A DNA stretch of 7,012 nt from an uncultured Chitinophagaceae bacterium. Lineage in GTDB: Bacteria; Bacteroidota; Bacteroidia; Chitinophagales; Chitinophagaceae. Positions 1 to 6,731 of the stretch are shown piece by piece (positions within the stretch are counted from its first letter, which is position 1; every line of letters begins with the position of its first letter). The stretch spans positions 1 through 7,012 of the forward strand of contig CALCNY010000136.1 in assembly GCA_937897585.1 (NCBI GenBank), written 5' to 3'. The translations under genes were made by a program, and so were the position numbers. Under the pieces are notes generated by a model. It was not told the DNA's origin and made no database searches. It was given only the letters and a program-made list of their open reading frames with translations.

Positions 1-1283
1 TCAAAACTATAAATATCGGTATGACCATTTTTCACTGCAGAGAATAGCAATGTTCTACTGTCGAGCATGTATTTTATATCTTGTATCTGGTCGAATTGGT
101 CGGTTATGTCTATATTGACTTGCTTGTAATTGGTAGGAACATCGTATACAAATAATTTCAGTTTGCCTTCCTGCGCATACACAACTGCAATTTTAAGTCC
201 TTTTGGATCCCAGGCCATCATCGGATAATTAGGATTGATTTGATTTTGATAAGTACGAACACCATATTTCAGAATAGTGGTATTTTCAAAATCATCATTT
301 AAGATTACACGAACGATTCCTTTTTTGAATTGAGTAACGACGTAAGAATTATTTTTTTTGTTGGGATTTACATTGAAACGGAAATAATTGATTCTGCTTG
401 TAATGTCAAAACCTTCAATATAATTGCCTTTTGGATAAGCTTTCCTTTTGTTGACATCATCTTCAAATTTCTCATTTTCATATTCCATAAATTCAGCGGT
501 AAGCGCTTTCATGTTTTTCTTGGTAATTTGAATGCTGGCTTTGTTGATGTTCTTGTAAGTTCTGGCGAGGTAAAAGAAATAAGTTACATTTTCTTTCTTG
601 TATTTTTCTTCGATGAAATACCAGAAAGCGTGTCCAGCCAATGCTGCATTGTTGAAACTGAAATTTGAAAATCTTTTGTATTTACCACTAAACAATTCGC
701 TTTTTAAATCATCGTCAAGAGTAGTGTTCCAATGCTCTCCTAGGTATGCGATGTATCCATCAGTAAACCATTGTGGAAGATCGAGTAAAGTTTGATTGCC
801 GGCTACTTCACCCAAATCAGATCCAAAAAGAAGATTATGAACGATGACATCCGCAATTCCGTTTCTGATTTGTCTTTTTAGATTTAAATGATTGCCATCA
901 AAATAAACCAGCATTTTATTATTGACCAGCTTGGTGGTGCTTCCAGTACTCATGATATCAGATTCCAAACCGATATTGGTTTGTTGAAAATCTTTGTAGT
1001 CGTTGAACACAAAGATGTTGGCACGTCTTTGCAAATTTGATTCAGAAGCGGTTTCAATATCTTTCAAATCTTTTTCTGCAAGTTGCAATGCATATTTTGC
1101 CAGCTCTTGCCCATTTTGATAAAAATAAACATTGAAATTTTCGCTATGATAATATTGCCATTTGAATTTTTTAAACTGAACCCTGTTTTTTCCAAATGTA
1201 ACAGCGTTTACCTGTGCTATAGATAATTGAGAAATAAAAAGAAAAAAAATCGATGAGAAAATTATTCTACTGAACTTTGCCAT
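1..1283 (-). CDS. Exported peptidase-MA-like / PD40 (TolB-like) beta-propeller protein, partial at left edge
   Basis: Reading the minus strand from the ATG at 1283-1281 gives 427 uninterrupted codons that leave the window still open, so the C-terminus is missing. Residues 1-23 form a Sec signal peptide (Lys3/Arg6, then a Phe/Ile-rich core) with probable cleavage at SIA|Q. Residues about 45-275 resemble the peptidase MA (gluzincin) fold: the family's HExxH helix corresponds to VIVHNLLFG (147-154) and its P-W-x-x-E-G segment to LPQWFTDGYIAY (169-180), so the catalytic Glu, the second His and the third-ligand Glu all appear replaced. From about residue 350 PD40-type propeller blades begin (MAWDPKGLKIAVVY, 356-369; a second near 403-427). 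Bacteroidota proteins of this layout are often labelled TolB-like and are much longer, so I expect several more blades outside the window. The likely location is periplasm or cell surface. The enzymatic role is doubtful and the true function unknown. It is divergent from the hydrolase gene at 1352. Confidence 0.85.
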   Translation of the reverse strand, partial: MAKFSRIIFSSIFFLFISQLSIAQVNAVTFGKNRVQFKKFKWQYYHSENFNVYFYQNGQELAKYALQLAEKDLKDIETASESNLQRRANIFVFNDYKDFQQTNIGLESDIMSTGSTTKLVNNKMLVYFDGNHLNLKRQIRNGIADVIVHNLLFGSDLGEVAGNQTLLDLPQWFTDGYIAYLGEHWNTTLDDDLKSELFSGKYKRFSNFSFNNAALAGHAFWYFIEEKYKKENVTYFFYLARTYKNINKASIQITKKNMKALTAEFMEYENEKFEDDVNKRKAYPKGNYIEGFDITSRINYFRFNVNPNKKNNSYVVTQFKKGIVRVILNDDFENTTILKYGVRTYQNQINPNYPMMAWDPKGLKIAVVYAQEGKLKLFVYDVPTNYKQVNIDITDQFDQIQDIKYMLDSRTLLFSAVKNGHTDIYSF

Positions 1284-1286
1284 ATG

Positions 1287-1294
1287 CAAATTTA
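1287..1294 (-). promoter_or_regulatory. Bacteroidota-type -7 promoter element TAAATTTG for the minus-strand PD40 gene
   Basis: The minus strand reads TAAATTTGCAT directly before the ATG at 1283. This fits the Bacteroidota sigma-factor -7 consensus TAnnTTTG, with the often-seen CA following. Only 3 bases separate the element from the start codon, so transcription should begin at or next to the A of the ATG, giving a leaderless or near-leaderless mRNA. I see no convincing -33 TTG at the usual distance, which lowers confidence. The same 12-bp string ATAAATTTGCAT occurs at 2102-2113 before the large cargo gene. Confidence 0.5.
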
Positions 1295-1351
1295 TTAGTG
1301 GCTACTAAATTAGTTGATAAACCTTAATCATTAAAATCAATTTCAATAATC

Positions 1352-1993
1352 ATGTTTCAGTTGCAAACGTTCGAATTTAGTCCAATTCAAGAGAATACTT
1401 ACTTACTTTACAATGAACTTAACGATTGTATCATCATTGACCCGGGCTGTTATTTTGAAGAAGAAAGAGAGATGCTGGCGACATTCATCGAATCAAAAAA
1501 ACTTAAACCTGTATTATTGCTAAATACCCATTGTCACCTGGATCATGTTTTTGGGAATAAATTTGTTGCAGAAAAATATGGGCTTATCCCACACATCCAT
1601 CCTTTGGAAAAGAAATTGCTTGAATATGCTCCCACAAGCGGACTTATGTATAACATGCCTTTTGATAATTATGCTGGCGAATTGGCTTACATAGATGAGG
1701 GCAGTATTTTAAAAGCGGGGGAAGATGAACTTGAATCGATTTTTACTCCAGGGCATAGTCCGGGTAGTTTAAGTTTTTACTGTAAAAACCAATCTTTCAT
1801 TATTTCCGGAGATGTATTGTTTCAAAGAAGTATTGGCAGAACCGATCTTCCAGGAGGAGATCATGCTACATTGATTCGCAGCATTCAAGAGAAATTGATG
1901 ATTCTTCCTAATGAAACCCTTGTCTATAGTGGCCATGGGCCATCAACAACAGTAATCGCAGAAAAAAATGGAAATCCTTTTTTAAGGGGTTGA
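1352..1993 (+). CDS. Glyoxalase II-like (YcbL-type) MBL-fold metallo-hydrolase
   Basis: This is a cytoplasmic single-domain metallo-beta-lactamase-fold hydrolase of 213 residues with no signal peptide. All metal ligands are visible: the THCHLDH motif (His60, His62, Asp64, His65), His135 in TPGHSPGS, Asp154 in SGDVLF and His195 in SGHGP. The segment GRTDLPGG (162-169) and the C-terminal EKNGNPFL signature are typical of the short YcbL/glyoxalase II-like subgroup, which lacks the C-terminal helical glutathione-thioester-binding domain of classical GloB (about 250 residues). Length is normal for that subgroup. Family knowledge suggests thioester hydrolysis of the S-lactoylglutathione type, but the natural substrate here cannot be read from sequence. 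The ATG at 1352 is preceded by an A/T-rich stretch (TTTCAATAATC) and no Shine-Dalgarno, as is usual in this phylum. It lies 68 bp from the divergent PD40 gene and about 104 bp before the cargo gene. A one-mismatch -7 element (TAAATTAG, 1306-1313) is possible but weak. Confidence 0.92.
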   Translation: MFQLQTFEFSPIQENTYLLYNELNDCIIIDPGCYFEEEREMLATFIESKKLKPVLLLNTHCHLDHVFGNKFVAEKYGLIPHIHPLEKKLLEYAPTSGLMYNMPFDNYAGELAYIDEGSILKAGEDELESIFTPGHSPGSLSFYCKNQSFIISGDVLFQRSIGRTDLPGGDHATLIRSIQEKLMILPNETLVYSGHGPSTTVIAEKNGNPFLRG

Positions 1994-2097
1994 TTTTACA
2001 ATATATGAGAATGTTGCCTGCTACTTTTTTCTTGTATTCACATCTTTTTCACTAATTGTTATTAATGAAAAGTTTGGCACAATTTTCTCCTTAGTAA

Positions 2098-5000
2098 TTG
2101 CATAAATTTGCATGTGTGATTACACCTTTACCTACAAATTCTACTTTTTTATTAAACAATTTCTTCAAAAAAGGGACTTTTCTGATTCCCTCCTTTTTTA
2201 TTTTTATTATTTTTCAATCTTCTTTAGTTTTTTCCCAGCGGGTTCATTCAAATGAAGAAAGTCATTCTTCTTTACATTTACCTTTAAAGTATAGTCAAGA
2301 TGAGCAGCTTAAACGTTCATTTAAAAACATACAATACAGTTACTACAATAATCCCAATCGCAATGCATCGGTTAATTGCCCTCCTAATATTGATTTTGAA
2401 GAAGGAACTTTTAATCATTGGACTTGCGATACGGGTTTTGTAAGAGGAGTTGATGGTGATCCTTTATTAAATCAGAATTTTTCTAGCGTTTTTGGGCCAA
2501 GTACAACTGGAGTTAATCAAGTTGTCATGACACCTACACCGCCCATGCCTAACAGACATGAATTGATTCAGAATACTGGAGCGCCGATTCCTTTAGATCC
2601 TTATGGCGGATTTCCAATATATCCACCAGATGGTAGTGGATTTGCAGTGAAGCTGGGTAGCGACCTTAATCATCCAGGTAGGCCAAGGCCTGATGCTAGG
2701 GCGGAAAGAATTTCTTATTCCATAAATGTGCCTGCAAATGTAGTGGATTATGCATTTACCTATCAGTACGCTGTTGTATTTCAAGACCCAGGTCATGTGC
2801 CGGAAAATCAGCCCAGGTTTACGGTGAAATTATTTGACCCATCAACGAACGACTATGTGCCTTGTGGCTCAGTAAAATATGTTGCCGATTCTACCATTCC
2901 GGGGTTTCAGTTATCTCATGTTCAGGGTGACAGTGATGTTTGGTATAAACCTTGGTCGCCAGTGTTTATTAATTTAGCCCGATACAGAGGCAGAACATTA
3001 TATCTTGAATTTACTACAGAAGATTGTGCTCAAGGAGGTCATTGGGGTTATGCTTATATCGATGTTAATGGATGTGAAGTAACAGCTACTGCCAAAAACA
3101 ACTGCCAGCAACCTCCAAGAACCATATTGTCGGCTCCATCAGGTTTTATAGGGTACAATTGGTGGAGTTCAGATTATTCCAGTTTATTAGCAACAGGTCA
3201 ACATGCTGCAGTATCACCTTCTCTGCCTTTTAATTCTACAGTACATCTTGAATTGATTCCAAATTCAGGATTCAATTGCAGAGATACTTTAACCATTTTC
3301 GTTACAAAAGACACACTGATTTACAACCATGATGGTGATAAAAACATTTGCAGCGACAGCACCGTTACTATAGGTACAGGTCTGACGTTACCTAATTGTA
3401 TTTATACCTGGTCGCCAAATACATTTATAAGTACCATCAATCAGCCTACAGCCAATGTACATCCCCCGCAAACTGCTGATTATTTTTTACAGGTAATGGA
3501 TACGGTTAGTTATTGCAAAGCTTTTGATACAATCAACGTTCATGTTAACCCGATTCCAGTAATTACGGCTACTAACGCCTCAGCTTGTGAAGGAAGTAAT
3601 ATAGTTTTGTCTGCTTCAGGAGCTAATCAATTTTCATGGAGCCCAGCTACAGGACTGAATTCAACAACTGGCAACCAGGTTACAGCGAATGCAGTTTCTA
3701 CAATAACATATACCATTACTGGATATTTAGATGGGTCAACTTGTACGGCAGATAAAAATATTACTTTGACGGTTTATCCAAAGCCACAACCGAATTTTAA
3801 TCAGCCTGCACCACAATGTTTAAATAATAATCAATTTAGTTTCACATCAACTTCCACCATCAATAGTGGGAATATTACAACTTCAAATTGGTATGTTTCG
3901 GGTAATCCCATGTTAACAGGTACAACAGTTTCACAGCAATTTACAACGGCAGGAAATTACAACATCAAATTGGTAACCGTTTCCAATAATGGTTGCAAGG
4001 ATAGTCTTACAAGAACAATTGTTGTTTATCCTGATCCATCAGTAAACATTACAGTTAATGGTCCATCTGCATTTTGTACTGGATCAAATGTACAATTGAA
4101 TGCAACCGTTCAAAATGGAAATGCTGCAATTGTATCCTATCAGTGGAGTGATCAGAATGGTAATATATCAGGCGCCAATGGATCATCACTGCTCGTTAAT
4201 CACACCGGAAATTATCAATTGGCGATTACTAACGCCAATGGATGTACGGCTAACAGCACAATTGCGGCAATAACTGAAAACCCTTTACCACAGGGCGTTA
4301 TCAATATACCTTCAGTTGATTACATCTGTGAAGGATCAAATGTAATATTGTCTGGTCCTTCAAATGCATCTTTATACCAATGGTATTACAATGGTAATTT
4401 AATTCCAGGTGCTGTACAATCACAATATGCGGCAACTCAGCCTGGTAATTATACTTTAGAAATAACTTCTTCGGCAGGATGTAAGGCTCTTGCCAATGGA
4501 AATATTGCCTTGTCGATTTACAAAAAACCAGTTTTGGATTTTGATTTTCCAGTTCGTTGTGAATTGTTACCAGTGCAGTTTACCAACAATAGTGATACCA
4601 GCTTATCAGGAAATGTAACATGGCTATGGAGCTTTGGAGATGGCTACCAGTCGGGGTTGTACGCGCCTTCACATATTTATCAATCAGGATCGAATTATAC
4701 TGTTACCCTTTCGGCTACGCCTTTACGTTGTCCATCATTAGTAACTACTTATAATCAACTGGTTCATGTTGACCATAATGTTGATGGAATTAGATATCCG
4801 GTTGTGGATGCGGTGTCTAACACACAAACTCCATTACATGCTAGGAATATTGCTAGTCGATATTTCTGGCGACCTGCTATAGGATTGTCAGATCCAAATT
4901 CCAGAGATCCTTATTTCAATTTCAATCATTCGATGGAATACGAGATTAGGCTGATAACTGCTTCGGGTTGCAATATTGTAGATACACAGTTGGTAAGGAT

Positions 5001-5286
5001 TCAGCCAGCAGTAGACATTCAAGTTCCAACTGCGTTTACGCCTAATGGTGATAACCACAATGATTGGTTAGATGTATTCCTGATTGGCATTAAAGAATTG
5101 AAATTTTTCAGGGTATTCAATCGCTGGGGTCAATTGCTTTTTGAAACACACGATCCTCGACAATTATGGGATGGTAATTTTCATGGCCAAAAACAACCTG
5201 CAGAAACTTATGTGTGGACAGCAGAGGGATTAGGTATCAATGGACAAACCATCATCAGAAGAGGTCAAACTATTTTAATCAGATAA
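2098..5286 (+). CDS. Large type IX-secreted Ig-like/PKD multidomain adhesin-like protein with gliding-motility-type (CHU_C) C-terminal domain
   Basis: This is a surface or secreted protein of up to 1,062 residues. Residues about 20-47 (a KK pair, then a long Phe/Ile core, VFS|Q) look like a Sec signal peptide. Residues about 94-330 form a conserved beta-rich region (FEEGTFNHWTCDTG, SYSINVP, YQYAVVFQDPGH, GGHWGYAYIDV) known from many Bacteroidota PKD proteins and probably MAM- or lectin-like. Residues about 326-970 hold roughly eight modules of about 80 residues, mostly Ig-like (CEGSN at 497 and 744, CTGSN at 660), with PKD-like ones at about 565-643 and 810-893 (WSFGDG at 844-849). Residues about 975-1062 are the type B sorting domain (VPTAFTPNGDNHNDW, VFNRWGQLLFE, ETYVW) that the type IX system recognises. 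No in-frame ATG precedes residue 144. The start given is TTG 2098; GTG 2116 is equally possible and suits the -7 element better. Its stop codon abuts the porP/sprF ATG, suggesting co-transcription and a dedicated secretion partner. The ligand or binding target is unknown. Confidence 0.93.
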   Translation: MHKFACVITPLPTNSTFLLNNFFKKGTFLIPSFFIFIIFQSSLVFSQRVHSNEESHSSLHLPLKYSQDEQLKRSFKNIQYSYYNNPNRNASVNCPPNIDFEEGTFNHWTCDTGFVRGVDGDPLLNQNFSSVFGPSTTGVNQVVMTPTPPMPNRHELIQNTGAPIPLDPYGGFPIYPPDGSGFAVKLGSDLNHPGRPRPDARAERISYSINVPANVVDYAFTYQYAVVFQDPGHVPENQPRFTVKLFDPSTNDYVPCGSVKYVADSTIPGFQLSHVQGDSDVWYKPWSPVFINLARYRGRTLYLEFTTEDCAQGGHWGYAYIDVNGCEVTATAKNNCQQPPRTILSAPSGFIGYNWWSSDYSSLLATGQHAAVSPSLPFNSTVHLELIPNSGFNCRDTLTIFVTKDTLIYNHDGDKNICSDSTVTIGTGLTLPNCIYTWSPNTFISTINQPTANVHPPQTADYFLQVMDTVSYCKAFDTINVHVNPIPVITATNASACEGSNIVLSASGANQFSWSPATGLNSTTGNQVTANAVSTITYTITGYLDGSTCTADKNITLTVYPKPQPNFNQPAPQCLNNNQFSFTSTSTINSGNITTSNWYVSGNPMLTGTTVSQQFTTAGNYNIKLVTVSNNGCKDSLTRTIVVYPDPSVNITVNGPSAFCTGSNVQLNATVQNGNAAIVSYQWSDQNGNISGANGSSLLVNHTGNYQLAITNANGCTANSTIAAITENPLPQGVINIPSVDYICEGSNVILSGPSNASLYQWYYNGNLIPGAVQSQYAATQPGNYTLEITSSAGCKALANGNIALSIYKKPVLDFDFPVRCELLPVQFTNNSDTSLSGNVTWLWSFGDGYQSGLYAPSHIYQSGSNYTVTLSATPLRCPSLVTTYNQLVHVDHNVDGIRYPVVDAVSNTQTPLHARNIASRYFWRPAIGLSDPNSRDPYFNFNHSMEYEIRLITASGCNIVDTQLVRIQPAVDIQVPTAFTPNGDNHNDWLDVFLIGIKELKFFRVFNRWGQLLFETHDPRQLWDGNFHGQKQPAETYVWTAEGLGINGQTIIRRGQTILIR
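2103..2110 (+). promoter_or_regulatory. Bacteroidota-type -7 promoter element TAAATTTG at the 5' end of the cargo gene
   Basis: TAAATTTG matches TAnnTTTG exactly and is followed by CA. Its flanks are identical over 12 bp (ATAAATTTGCAT) to the element before the minus-strand gene at 1283. Transcription would be expected to start roughly at 2114-2117. That is downstream of the TTG codon at 2098 but about at the in-frame GTG at 2116, so the element bears on the choice of start. A TTTG at 2073-2076 lies about 26 bp upstream of the element, longer than the usual spacing for a -33 box, so the -33 element is unresolved. Confidence 0.45.
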
Positions 5287-6282
5287 ATGAGAAAAGGAAT
5301 TATACATATTTTTTTACTGTTTTTTATTACTGCGAAAGTAGTTGCTCAGGATCCGCATTTTTCTCAGTTTTTCATGGCGCCACAATTCATCAATCCAGCA
5401 CTTGTAGGCAATCATTCCGGCGATTGGCAATTGATGTCAAATATTCGTCAACAATGGGGAAATGCAGGTACGCCCTTCAACACACAAACTTTTGCAGGCG
5501 ATTTGAAACTAGTGGGTAAAGGTGAAAATGAAAATACTTTAGCAGCTGGTTTTGGTTTAATGAGTGATCAAAGTATGAATGGAGCATTCAGAAGTATTTA
5601 CGCAATGGGATCTATTTCCTATCAAATGCAAGTGGGTGATAAAAGCAGATTGGGTATTGGATTTCAGGGAAATTATGCAAACAGAAGTATTGATTATAGT
5701 CGTTTGGTTTTTGGTGAGCAATTTACCAGCGGAGGGTTTGATGTTACTTTACCAACAGGAGAAACAGCAGTTGCCAGCATGAAGCCTTATTTTTCAGTTG
5801 GTGCGGGTTTATTATATAATTATAAGACTGAAAATTTCAACCTCGATTTTGGTACGGCTGCTTTTCATTTAAACAGGCCCAAACAAAGCTTTTTGCTGGA
5901 TGGTAATGAATTATTGCCTGTAAGATATGTGACTCACCTCAATATGGAATTTAAATTGTCTGATGCACTGGTTTTAGACTTCAATAATATTTTTCAACAA
6001 CAGGCAAAGCAAGCTTATTTCGCAACAGGCGGTGCTTTGGGAAGAGATATTTCTTCAGGTGATGGTGTGAGTGTTTTTTATGCTGGAGGTTGGTTCAGAG
6101 AAGGTGATTCCTTTTATCCTTATTTAGGTTGGTTGAAAGGTAATGTTCAAGTTGGTCTCACTTATGATGTCACCCATTCCAAACAAAATCAAGGTCCGTC
6201 GGTTCCCAGGAGTTTTGAATTGTCAATAGTCATTAAAAACAATCAGTTGCATCCTGGAATGATTCCATGCCCTTGGAAATAG
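5287..6282 (+). CDS. PorP/SprF-family type IX secretion system outer-membrane protein
   Basis: This 331-residue protein is of normal length for the PorP/SprF family. Residues 1-20 are a Sec signal peptide (MRKGIIHIFLL..., cleavage VVA|Q). The mature N-terminus QDPHFSQFFMAPQFINPALVG is the family hallmark. It is followed by alternating amphipathic strands with Gly/Tyr/Phe-rich turns (for example AAGFGLMSD, RLGIGFQGNY, YFSVGAGLLYNY) that predict an outer-membrane beta-barrel, and by the usual C-terminal strand RSFELSIVIKN and a final IPCPWK. Family members such as SprF are needed to secrete particular type B cargo proteins, and are commonly encoded beside them. Here the ATG directly follows the TAA of the CHU_C-domain cargo gene (TAAATG, no intervening base), strongly suggesting one transcript, translational coupling and a matched pair. 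I infer a cargo-specific role and not the core PorP of the machine, because none of the core T9SS genes (porK/L/M/N, sprA) is next to it. The convergent epimerase gene begins 3 bp after its stop. Confidence 0.95.
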   Translation: MRKGIIHIFLLFFITAKVVAQDPHFSQFFMAPQFINPALVGNHSGDWQLMSNIRQQWGNAGTPFNTQTFAGDLKLVGKGENENTLAAGFGLMSDQSMNGAFRSIYAMGSISYQMQVGDKSRLGIGFQGNYANRSIDYSRLVFGEQFTSGGFDVTLPTGETAVASMKPYFSVGAGLLYNYKTENFNLDFGTAAFHLNRPKQSFLLDGNELLPVRYVTHLNMEFKLSDALVLDFNNIFQQQAKQAYFATGGALGRDISSGDGVSVFYAGGWFREGDSFYPYLGWLKGNVQVGLTYDVTHSKQNQGPSVPRSFELSIVIKNNQLHPGMIPCPWK

Positions 6283-6285
6283 AAG

Positions 6286-6687
6286 TTATTTTATCGTTTG
6301 ACACAATTCCATCAACACCCCATTTGTTTCTTTTGGATGCAAAAAACAAACCCATTTATCATCTGCTCCTTTTTTAGGTGTTTCATTCAATAAAACGAAA
6401 CCTTCATTTTTTAATCTTTCCATTTCAGATAGGATATCCTCAACTTCAAAAGCAATATGATGCATGCCTTCGCCTTTTTTTTCTATGAATTTGGCAATGA
6501 CACCATCAACAGAAAGGCTTTCTAGCAGTTCAATTTTGGTTTCGCCTTTTTGGAAAAATGCGGTGTTAACTTGTTCGGAGTCAACGGATTCGGTTTTGTA
6601 GCAGGGGGTATTTAATATTTTTTCAAAAACTGGAATTGATATTTTTAAGTCTTTTACGGCGATACCGATGTGTTCTATATTTTTCAT
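6286..6687 (-). CDS. mce: Methylmalonyl-CoA epimerase (VOC/glyoxalase-fold)
   Basis: This 133-residue cytoplasmic VOC-fold protein matches bacterial methylmalonyl-CoA epimerase in length and pattern. It starts IEHIGIAVKDL, has EQVNTAFF and KIELLES in the middle, GMHHIAFEVEDI at the start of the second beta-alpha-beta-beta-beta half, and ends HPKETNGVLMEL. Likely metal ligands are His6, Gln39, His77 (of the HH pair 76-77) and Glu127, matching the H/Q/H/E set of characterised epimerases. The enzyme interconverts (2R)- and (2S)-methylmalonyl-CoA, linking propionyl-CoA carboxylase with methylmalonyl-CoA mutase. The start ATG (6687-6685) follows an A-rich leader without Shine-Dalgarno. It lies 44 bp downstream of the truncated polA frame on the same strand and could share its transcript. 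Its stop is 3 bp from the stop of the convergent porP/sprF-like gene, so neither gene has room for its own intergenic terminator. A related VOC dioxygenase or lyase is possible but less likely. Confidence 0.9.
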   Translation of the reverse strand: MKNIEHIGIAVKDLKISIPVFEKILNTPCYKTESVDSEQVNTAFFQKGETKIELLESLSVDGVIAKFIEKKGEGMHHIAFEVEDILSEMERLKNEGFVLLNETPKKGADDKWVCFLHPKETNGVLMELCQTIK

Positions 6688-6731
6688 TGATTACTTTTCT
6701 TAAAAATTGAAAAATTAATTTCAGCAGCAAA

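Noticed and set aside
330..795. Overlapping plus-strand open frames of 112 and 65 codons at 330-668 and 598-795
   Set aside because: They lie antisense within the long minus-strand PD40/peptidase-MA-like frame, which has a signal peptide and recognisable domain signatures. Their translations are low-complexity Phe/Ile-rich and resemble no family.
2065..2094. Nine-codon frame MKSLAQFSP before the cargo gene, as a leader peptide or as its true start
   Set aside because: It is in frame but ends with two consecutive stops (TAG TAA), so it cannot be the N-terminus without readthrough. It also lies upstream of the best -7 promoter element, and there is no attenuator-like structure or regulatory codon run.
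1994..2097. Factor-independent terminator or riboswitch between the hydrolase gene and the cargo gene
   Set aside because: The stretch is AT-rich with several T-runs but I could find no stable GC-containing hairpin before a T-run, and no conserved aptamer core.
2112..2255. ATG at 2112, directly after the TAAATTTGCA element, as the start of a small separate protein of about 47 residues
   Set aside because: It runs in a different frame across the signal-peptide coding region and yields a Phe/Tyr-rich product typical of reading T-rich DNA out of frame. The overlapping large frame is clearly the real one.
2593..2796. Minus-strand frame of 67 codons inside the cargo gene
   Set aside because: It is antisense to the conserved N-terminal domain of the cargo protein, with no family resemblance and no start context.
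5214..5519. Plus-strand frame of 101 codons across the cargo/porP junction, and a 67-codon one at 5579-5782
   Set aside because: Both are out-of-frame shadows of the strongly supported cargo and PorP/SprF coding sequences.
1352..6687. A shared methylglyoxal/glyoxalase pathway formed by the glyoxalase II-like hydrolase and the VOC-fold gene at 6286-6687
   Set aside because: The VOC protein matches methylmalonyl-CoA epimerase better than glyoxalase I. The two genes are far apart on opposite strands with an unrelated secretion unit between them.
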